Notes under the pieces: model-generated
The model's database searches: none
What the model saw: the letters and a program-made list of their open reading frames with translations, nothing else
Told to the model about the DNA's origin: nothing
Shown here: piece after piece, positions 24,799-32,022 of the stretch
Numbering within the stretch: position 1 is the stretch's first letter
How the letters are laid out: every line of letters starts with the position of its first letter
From: Prevotella sp.
GTDB lineage: Bacteria > Bacteroidota > Bacteroidia > Bacteroidales > Bacteroidaceae
Length of the DNA stretch: 48,205 nucleotides
NCBI GenBank assembly: GCA_017615355.1
Contig: JAGAAJ010000001.1
Coordinates: 1 to 48,205 of the forward strand
Direction of reading: 5' to 3'
Program-made: the position numbers and the translations under genes

Positions 24799-27700
24799 AT
24801 GAATAGGTTATTTTCTTTCTGCATGTTCTTTCTGCTTGCGATAGCGGCACATGCGCAAGACACAAAATATACGGTGACATTGAACGTTCCAGAAAACAAT
24901 ACGCTCAACGCCTACGCCTACGGCACCAGCACCTACGACCGCCGCACTGAGTATAAAGCCGGCGAGGAGGTGCATATTGTAGGCAGTCTGAAGAGCGAAT
25001 ACAGCTGCACCGGCTGGACTGACGAGAACGGCACGCTGGTATGCGACTCACTGCGCTATGCCTTCACTATGCCTGCCCGCAACATCACCTTGACAGGTCA
25101 CACGGAGTATGACCCTGAAAACCCGCCTAACCCTCGCGAGGACGGCTACACAGACACGTGGAACCGCCTCTATCTGCGTGGCAATCCTGAATATGGCGGT
25201 GCCTTCACTTGGGGCTTGGGTGCTGAGCGTGCTCAGAATTGGCTGGTATGGACAGGCTATGAGTTCACAGTCACCGCCTATCCCTCAACAGGCTTTAACT
25301 TCGTAGGCTGGCAACTCGACGGAGAGATTGTCTCCACCGACAACCCCTACACCTTTATCATGCCTGAGCGTGATATGACGCTCTACGCCATGTATGAGTA
25401 CGACCCCGATGCGCCTGTTAATCCCCATGCCAACTTGTGGAACGAGGAGAGTGGTGAGCTCATCATCAGCGACTTCACTCCTGGCCACCTCTATGAGCAG
25501 GTGATGGAAGTGACGCGACGCGACCCATGGCACAGCGACTGGGATTTGGTAAAGAGTGCTACCATTGCTGGTCCGAGTACCGATGAGAGCCTCACGTACG
25601 ACTATCCCATCGACATACGTGCCATCACCTATGCTTGCGCCAATGTGGAGTTTCTTGACTATAGTCGCACCAGCGGCATTACAAAGGTGACCAACGGTTG
25701 TTTCAGCAAGAATTCGTTGAAGCAGATTGTGCTACCGTCCACCATCACTACTATAGGCAAATACGCTTGCCGCAATTGCGAGAATCTTACCAGCATCACC
25801 TGTTTCGCCACCACACCGCCCGCCTTTGATGGTCGTGTGCCTGGTGACGAGAATTATGGTTCATATTATGGTGAAGACTGGGCTTTCACGGGCTTGACAC
25901 TCGACAACATCATCGTCCATGTGCCTGCTGAGGCTGTGCCGCTCTATCAGGAGGCACGAGGCTGGAAGGAATTTCTCATTCTGCCCATCACACAGGGCGT
26001 GCAGAAACTCACCGTCAATCTGCCGCAGGCCAATAGCTATAAGGATATGTTCCTCGAGCTGGTGAACACGAAGACGCTGCAGAGCCAGCGCTACGTCATT
26101 ACCAGTGCCACGAGCTACACCTTTAATAACCTCATCCACAACACGCAGCACAACCTCTACCTGAAGAATCAGCGGGGTGATGTGCTGGGCAGCATCGAGG
26201 GCATCGACATCGTGGACAAGGATTTGCAGGTCAGTTTCTCTAACCTGAAGACTCCCATCGATGTTACCCTCCAGCTCCTAGACCCGCAGGGTAATCAACT
26301 CACCTCCCCTCAAGGGGAGGGGCAAGGGGTGGGGTCTGTAACCTGGACCGATCGTCAGGGCGTCTACCTCGGCCAAGGCCCCACGCTACCCCAGCAGCTC
26401 AGCGGCACGCAGGTCGTCTGCCGTGTGAAGCTGGGTGAGGCACTGGGCCGCCAGTATCAGAATCCTGCCGACACGCTCTATGCTGTGGTACAAGGTTCTA
26501 CCTTGCGCATACCACTCTCACCTCTCACCTCAATCACGCTCACCGGCACCGTTACGGCTGAGAGTACAGGCAAAACCATTCGTGGCGCAACCGTCACCGT
26601 AAGTCAGATGTTGAACGGCTCCTATCCTGCGACGCAGAGCACGAAGACCAATATAGACGGTCACTACGAGCTGACCGTCTACGACGCCCCGACGACCATT
26701 ACCGTCTCGCACAGCGACTACTTGAAAGCCTCAGTGTGCCCGACGGTTCTCCCGTCGGATGACGTCCTCGACTTCTCCCTCAAGGACATCACCGGCACCA
26801 TTGTCGACCTCGACCTGTCGTACACCGCAGCCGTTGCTGACGGCGAGGAATCCGTTACAGAGGAGGGTTACAGCAATCCTGACAACATCAACTATACCGT
26901 CTATGACGAGACGCATGGCCAGGAACTGACCGACATCAGCTCGCAGTATCCCATCCTTGTGCTCCTTGGCGACGAGCTGGCAGAGGGCACCCGTCTGCGC
27001 ATCACCGCCACCAGCATCACTGGCGACTTCATGCCCATCACTACTACGTGCACCGTCGACAACAATGCACGTGCCACCGCCATCTTCGGCATCAAGGAGA
27101 TGGGCCAGCTGAAGGCCTCCTTCGAGATGACCGACAACATGAGTGTGATGGGTGTGCTCTATGACAGCGAGGGACAGCAGGTAGGCTGGGCACCCTATAA
27201 GAATACGGAGCTGACAGCCACTCACCTGAAGGACGGCAACTACACCCTGGTCACCATGAGCTATTCCGAGCTGTTTACCTCTGTCAGCTCACTCGACAAC
27301 CTCCTGTCCTTAGAGGGTATGGACGACCAGCAGATGGTAATGAACGAGGTGACCATCCGCAGCGCACATATCACGGAGGTAAAGAACCACAGCATCCCCG
27401 TGCTCGATGAAGACCGCTTCCGCTATACCAGCGACGCCACCACCGTGTCGGTAAACAAGACGGAGGTAACCGTTGGCAGCTATGTCACCGTGCGTGCCGA
27501 GCTGGCCTTCAAGCCTGCATACGTCGATGCACTGAGCAAGGTACGTCTCCAGTTCGATATGCCTGAGGGCTGTGAGTTTGTTGAGAACTCGATGATGGTA
27601 GGCAACCGCACAGCCGCCTACGAGGTAGACGACCGTCGCATCACCGTGCTCATCGAGGATTTGAATGATGCCGTGCGCTTCTGTGTCGTTCCCACTCAGG

Positions 27701-30700
27701 GTGGCACTTTCGAAGTGGCTGCCGGCACACGTTTCCATCTGAATGGTGCCACGAAGATACAGCCCATCGGCGCTGTGACATTCTCTGCCGGGGATCTCAC
27801 CATCAACGTGCCTGCTACTACTGGTCGACGCCTGCTGCCCGTCACGGGTATGGCTGTGCCCCTGTCGCAGGTAGAGGTCTTTGACGGCGGCGTGAGCATT
27901 GGTCAGACCACCGCCATCGGCACTGGCTACTTCTCAGTGATGTGCCCCCTGAACAACCCCTATAACCTCTCCGAGCATGATATCTACGCAGTTATCATTA
28001 CGCCTGAGGGCTTGCAGATGCAGTCGGAGACGAAGACGGTCAAGATAGATCGCGGCAGCTTTACGCCTGTGGTAACGTTGCGCTTGAAGGGCTTGAACCA
28101 TGAGCACAATACGGATGACTTCGTGTTCGACTTCCGCAACAACACGGTCACCCCTGGCGGCATGAACATGCGCTATGCCGATAGCAATTTTGAGGTTAGC
28201 CTCTTCGTAGACTTCTACGACCAGAACGACATGCTGGTGAATGACACCACCGTCATACGCGATGTCAAGCTCCACATCCTGCGTGAGAGTCGCGATGTCC
28301 TTTCCGTAGATGCGCCCTACAGTGAGCGCCACAAGCGCTGGGAATACATACTGGGGCAGGCCAGCGACTACACCGTAGGCCATAACCTGCCAATCAACGT
28401 TGACGTGGAGTACACTAACGTGTATGAAACGCCAGCTGTCGACCGTGAGGTGATTGATGACTTCATAGCCGAAGCCGATGCGTATTATGAGGAGAGCCGT
28501 CGCATATTCCTTGAGACTTATCACATCTTCGATGACGATGTGATGCTGGACGATCAGGAAGAGCGCGACGAGCTGGATGCCCTATTGCAGATAGAAAACC
28601 CCGACGATGCAACCATACAACGTATTGACCAGCTTCTGCGTGTCGTCATTGGCGATAGTATCGTAGATGCATCCAAGGAGAAATACCGCATTGATTTCAG
28701 CGAGGTGGATGCCATCATGTCGCAACCCGACCTTACCGTGGAGCAACTGGAGCAGGCCACCGACCTTCTCAACACCATTATTTCACAATGGGAAACGTCT
28801 CACCCAAGAATGGAAACCGATCTTGAATCACGTTTAACAGTCGTTAATTCACTCATTTCTAGTCTTGAAACTCAACAAAAAGAGTTACGTGACAGCGTAC
28901 TTACAGGGCTAACGCTATTTTGGTACCCTGACACAACTGAGGTACATATACAGCAGGGCGAGCAGGATTATATTGTGCAGTATGAGAACCAATACCTGCA
29001 CTATCTGCAACATAAGCTGACCTCTGTCAACAAGGAACAACTTTTGGAAGAGGGCTATGTCGAGATGCCAATGACCGACGGCAGCTGTTTCCTGTGCTAT
29101 GCCGATGAGAATAAGGAGTGTTACATTGACATGAAGAACATGATGCTCTACTCAAGAGAGATTATTGACCAGGCAGAGGCTCAGGCACGAGGTCTCGATT
29201 TGAGAAGGGCACAAGAAGTTGAGATTAAGCCACTTAGCCTCATCGGCTCACTCTTCCCCCAGCACTGCATGGACAAGTTCGGTAAGTTCATCGAAGACTG
29301 CGGCAGTTTCGGACAGAGTCTGAAAAACATCGCTGCCCAAGCAGACTTGAACAACACAGTCGAGCTCATCAGCAACTTCGCCAATATGATGCTCTCTTCT
29401 CTCGACGGGATTAAATGCCTATATGATAATGGTGTTGAGAAATTGAAAAAATTCCTTGAGGACTCATGGAAGAGCACCTTGGATAGGCTTGGCGATGACA
29501 TGTCGAAGGCAAAACTGGAGAAATACTCGATTGAGTGTGACATAGCTGACGAGAATGCCAGAATTAGTGAATACAGTAAAAGCCAAAGGGAATACCAACA
29601 ACAGATACAGGAATATACCGATAAAATCAATAATCCGAATACCGGTACTGCCGAGCGACAGCGCTGCATCAACAGAAGGAATGATTGTCGCACCCAAGTA
29701 TCTGATTTAAGCACAAAGATAACACAGTCTAGTGCAAAAATCAGTGGATGGAATAGCAAACTTAACGGGCCGATAAAGAAAGCTGTGGAAAAGGCTGAGA
29801 AGCTGTTTGCCAGTGCCGAGAAGACCAAGAAACAACTTATTGAACAAGTCAACATATTGTTGCCCAACCATCTGAAGCCAGTTCAAAAACTGGAAATCAA
29901 AGTGGCGAGTTTCTTGAACAATCCACCCATCAAGGCCCTGTTCGAACTTGGTCCATTGATGTGCACAGGAATGAATTGCGCCTATGACATGCTGAAATGG
30001 ACAGTTCTCTTCGGTAAATGCTATGCCAAGCTGCCCTGTGAAGGAAATCCGACAGAGGCATGGAATCTCGTAACAAGCTGCTTTGGATATTGTGTGAAGC
30101 ACACGATAACCAATCAACTAAAATTAGCCGGCGAAGGAGGAAATTTGGCACTGGGTGCATTACCTCCTACCATATGGACGTGGTTGGGAGCAAGAGTCTT
30201 AGACCTTGTCTCAGCATGGTACAGCGCATGGCAGAACAAAGAGTCGGAAAAAGACCGCGGCATCATTGAGAAGCGCCTTGCTGCCTTGAAATGTGACCCC
30301 GATCCTGACGATGATGACAGCAATAAGCCTAACAACGGAACACTTTCAACCAATGACGATAATGATGATTCCGATTCTGGTGGCTGGAAAATTAATATAA
30401 ATTTCGGTTTCACCAATCTTTGGTTCGTACGCGACCCGGCCGGCTACGTCTACGAAGCTGTGAACTCTAACCGTGTGGAGGGTGTTACCACCACGTGCTA
30501 CTACAAGGAGACGAAGGAGGATATGTACGGTGACTTCCATGACGAGGCTGTGCTTTGGGATGCCGAAACGTATGCTCAGGAGAACCCGCTCTTCACCGAT
30601 GCCGAAGGCCGTTACCAATGGGATGTGCCTACAGGCCTGTGGCAGGTGAAGTACGAGAAGCAGGGCTATGAGACAACCTATAGCGACTGGCTGCCCGTGC

Positions 30701-31785
30701 CGCCGCCGCAGTTGGAGGTGAACGTGGGCATCACGCAGATGAAGCAGCCCAATGTGGCCAAGGTGAAGGCTTATGAGAACGGCATCGACATCACCTTCGA
30801 CAAGTACATGCGTCCGAACACATTGAAGACTGAGAACATCTTCGTCACCAAGGGCGGACAGGTCGTCAGCGGCAGGATAGAGCTGCTCAATGCCGAGAGC
30901 GGTTATCAGACACCCGACTCGGTGTATGCCTCGAAGGTGCGCTTCGTTCCGAGTAATGCTAACCTTAACGTGAACGACAAGGTGCAGCTCACCGTCAAGC
31001 GTGTTGTAGAGAGCTATGCCGGCATACCGATGGAGCAAGACTTCACTCAGCAGTTCACTGTGGAGCAGCGCATCGAGGCCCTCATTGCTGACTCGATAGT
31101 GAACCTGGCTGAGAATCAGGAAACCACCATCCTTGTGAAGGCCGTGCCCGCACAGGCTGCGAAGGGAAAGAAGGTGACGGTAGCTACCAGCGATGATCCC
31201 GTAGTATCCGTCCCCACCTCGTTGACGCTCGACCAAAACGGCGAAGCCAAGCTCTCTGTCAAGGCCGAAGCACAAGGTACGAGTGTGGTCAGATTTACTA
31301 TGACGGACGATGAATTGACCACCACCACACTCATCACCGTGCGTAACCCTGAACAGATGCAGGTGGCAGCACCCAAGGCATCGCGCATCAACGGCACCAC
31401 GCTCTACATCGGCTCTGAGATACGGCTCAGTTGTGCTACCAGCGGCGCCACTATACTTTACACCCTTGATGGCACCTGTCCCTGCGACGTTGGAAGTAAG
31501 AGCGTGTACACCTACGATGCACCTATCGTCCTGACTGGCGACAGTATTCACATCAAGGCGATGGCTGTGGCGCCGGGTATGGAAGACAGCCCCGTAGCGG
31601 AGTACCGCTACAAGGGCATCCAGCGGGTTGACGGCATCGAGGCTCCCACCATATCCGACGGTTCTCCCGTCGGGACAGAGCCGGTGCTCTTCTTCCGCCT
31701 CAATGGCCAGCGTATCACCCAACCCGAGCGAGGCATCAATATCAAGCGAAGTGGTTCACGGGTAAAGAAAGTCGTAGTGAAATAA
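24799..31785 (+). CDS. Giant modular surface protein (2328 aa)
   Basis: Signal peptide MNRLFSFCMFFLLAIAAHAQ, then two InlB/Flg_new-like modules (about 24-200; YTFIMPERDMTLYAMYEYD), a short LRR_5 stretch (about 255-345), a carboxypeptidase-regulatory-like domain near 577-640, and a long beta-rich middle. From about 1330 to 1830 the protein changes character: helical, coiled-coil-rich (about 1565-1700) and partly hydrophobic and Cys-containing (about 1710-1800), then a DPDPDDDD linker. A second Gly/Trp-rich module (DPAGYVYEAVNSNRVEGV) follows, then a bacterial Ig-like part, a chitobiase-C-like domain (ATILYTLDGT, about 2197-2273), and the tag FRLNGQRITQPERGINI ending KKVVVK. Adhesin or scaffold function is inferred. 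Three short repeat elements are embedded in frame (26302, 26739, 31655). Confidence 0.85.
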   Translation: MNRLFSFCMFFLLAIAAHAQDTKYTVTLNVPENNTLNAYAYGTSTYDRRTEYKAGEEVHIVGSLKSEYSCTGWTDENGTLVCDSLRYAFTMPARNITLTGHTEYDPENPPNPREDGYTDTWNRLYLRGNPEYGGAFTWGLGAERAQNWLVWTGYEFTVTAYPSTGFNFVGWQLDGEIVSTDNPYTFIMPERDMTLYAMYEYDPDAPVNPHANLWNEESGELIISDFTPGHLYEQVMEVTRRDPWHSDWDLVKSATIAGPSTDESLTYDYPIDIRAITYACANVEFLDYSRTSGITKVTNGCFSKNSLKQIVLPSTITTIGKYACRNCENLTSITCFATTPPAFDGRVPGDENYGSYYGEDWAFTGLTLDNIIVHVPAEAVPLYQEARGWKEFLILPITQGVQKLTVNLPQANSYKDMFLELVNTKTLQSQRYVITSATSYTFNNLIHNTQHNLYLKNQRGDVLGSIEGIDIVDKDLQVSFSNLKTPIDVTLQLLDPQGNQLTSPQGEGQGVGSVTWTDRQGVYLGQGPTLPQQLSGTQVVCRVKLGEALGRQYQNPADTLYAVVQGSTLRIPLSPLTSITLTGTVTAESTGKTIRGATVTVSQMLNGSYPATQSTKTNIDGHYELTVYDAPTTITVSHSDYLKASVCPTVLPSDDVLDFSLKDITGTIVDLDLSYTAAVADGEESVTEEGYSNPDNINYTVYDETHGQELTDISSQYPILVLLGDELAEGTRLRITATSITGDFMPITTTCTVDNNARATAIFGIKEMGQLKASFEMTDNMSVMGVLYDSEGQQVGWAPYKNTELTATHLKDGNYTLVTMSYSELFTSVSSLDNLLSLEGMDDQQMVMNEVTIRSAHITEVKNHSIPVLDEDRFRYTSDATTVSVNKTEVTVGSYVTVRAELAFKPAYVDALSKVRLQFDMPEGCEFVENSMMVGNRTAAYEVDDRRITVLIEDLNDAVRFCVVPTQGGTFEVAAGTRFHLNGATKIQPIGAVTFSAGDLTINVPATTGRRLLPVTGMAVPLSQVEVFDGGVSIGQTTAIGTGYFSVMCPLNNPYNLSEHDIYAVIITPEGLQMQSETKTVKIDRGSFTPVVTLRLKGLNHEHNTDDFVFDFRNNTVTPGGMNMRYADSNFEVSLFVDFYDQNDMLVNDTTVIRDVKLHILRESRDVLSVDAPYSERHKRWEYILGQASDYTVGHNLPINVDVEYTNVYETPAVDREVIDDFIAEADAYYEESRRIFLETYHIFDDDVMLDDQEERDELDALLQIENPDDATIQRIDQLLRVVIGDSIVDASKEKYRIDFSEVDAIMSQPDLTVEQLEQATDLLNTIISQWETSHPRMETDLESRLTVVNSLISSLETQQKELRDSVLTGLTLFWYPDTTEVHIQQGEQDYIVQYENQYLHYLQHKLTSVNKEQLLEEGYVEMPMTDGSCFLCYADENKECYIDMKNMMLYSREIIDQAEAQARGLDLRRAQEVEIKPLSLIGSLFPQHCMDKFGKFIEDCGSFGQSLKNIAAQADLNNTVELISNFANMMLSSLDGIKCLYDNGVEKLKKFLEDSWKSTLDRLGDDMSKAKLEKYSIECDIADENARISEYSKSQREYQQQIQEYTDKINNPNTGTAERQRCINRRNDCRTQVSDLSTKITQSSAKISGWNSKLNGPIKKAVEKAEKLFASAEKTKKQLIEQVNILLPNHLKPVQKLEIKVASFLNNPPIKALFELGPLMCTGMNCAYDMLKWTVLFGKCYAKLPCEGNPTEAWNLVTSCFGYCVKHTITNQLKLAGEGGNLALGALPPTIWTWLGARVLDLVSAWYSAWQNKESEKDRGIIEKRLAALKCDPDPDDDDSNKPNNGTLSTNDDNDDSDSGGWKININFGFTNLWFVRDPAGYVYEAVNSNRVEGVTTTCYYKETKEDMYGDFHDEAVLWDAETYAQENPLFTDAEGRYQWDVPTGLWQVKYEKQGYETTYSDWLPVPPPQLEVNVGITQMKQPNVAKVKAYENGIDITFDKYMRPNTLKTENIFVTKGGQVVSGRIELLNAESGYQTPDSVYASKVRFVPSNANLNVNDKVQLTVKRVVESYAGIPMEQDFTQQFTVEQRIEALIADSIVNLAENQETTILVKAVPAQAAKGKKVTVATSDDPVVSVPTSLTLDQNGEAKLSVKAEAQGTSVVRFTMTDDELTTTTLITVRNPEQMQVAAPKASRINGTTLYIGSEIRLSCATSGATILYTLDGTCPCDVGSKSVYTYDAPIVLTGDSIHIKAMAVAPGMEDSPVAEYRYKGIQRVDGIEAPTISDGSPVGTEPVLFFRLNGQRITQPERGINIKRSGSRVKKVVVK
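26302..26335. repeat. GC-rich repeat in the 2328-aa gene
   Basis: CCTCCCCTCAAGGGGAGG (26303-26320) is a palindrome, followed by GGCAAGGGGTGGGG. It reads TSPQGEGQGVGS in the protein, a low-complexity break in a beta-rich region. The layout resembles the elements at 11264-11374 and 39424-39450. Confidence 0.7.
26739..26758. repeat. Palindrome family A, copy in the 2328-aa gene
   Basis: CCCGACGGTTCTCCCGTCGG, nearly identical to the trpE palindrome at 94-113, is read here as CPTVLPSD, a different frame from the other two copies. Confidence 0.8.
31655..31674. repeat. Palindrome family A, second copy in the 2328-aa gene
   Basis: CCGACGGTTCTCCCGTCGGG is read as SDGSPVG in the linker just before the C-terminal tag. 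It is in a different frame from the copy at 26739. Confidence 0.8.
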
Positions 31786-31863
31786 AAGATGTATACTATT
31801 TATGGAATATAACCCTTGATGACGGCAGAATGTATGCCGATACATAGCAGCTAGAAAATTAGA

Positions 31864-32019
31864 ATGGCTCGGAATATGATTCGTCAAGCAAAAAAGAGAG
31901 ATTTAAATGCTTTCAACAACCTGCTCAGACCCTCGCCTTTTAAAGTTGGGGATGAAGCCTCAATATACCTCAATGGAAATGGTGATAGAGTAACGTTACG
32001 AGTACATACCAAGCATTGA
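31864..32019 (+). CDS. Possible small ORF (51 aa), unknown
   Basis: ATG at 31864 opens a 51-residue frame (MARNMIRQAKKRDLNAFNNL... ending in YLNGNGDRVTLRVHTKH) that stops three bases before the ATG of the GH127-like gene. It has a basic N-terminal half and a beta-like C-terminal half. The spacing to the next gene suggests translation coupling or a decayed gene end. I know no family. It may be a chance frame in the 237-base gap after the giant gene; no promoter box or terminator stood out in that gap. Confidence 0.35.
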   Translation: MARNMIRQAKKRDLNAFNNLLRPSPFKVGDEASIYLNGNGDRVTLRVHTKH

Positions 32020-32022
32020 TAT

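Noticed and set aside
30346-31722. Long minus-strand frame opposite the end of the 2328-aa gene
   Set aside because: His- and Leu-rich translation without recognisable motifs, antisense to a well-supported coding region.
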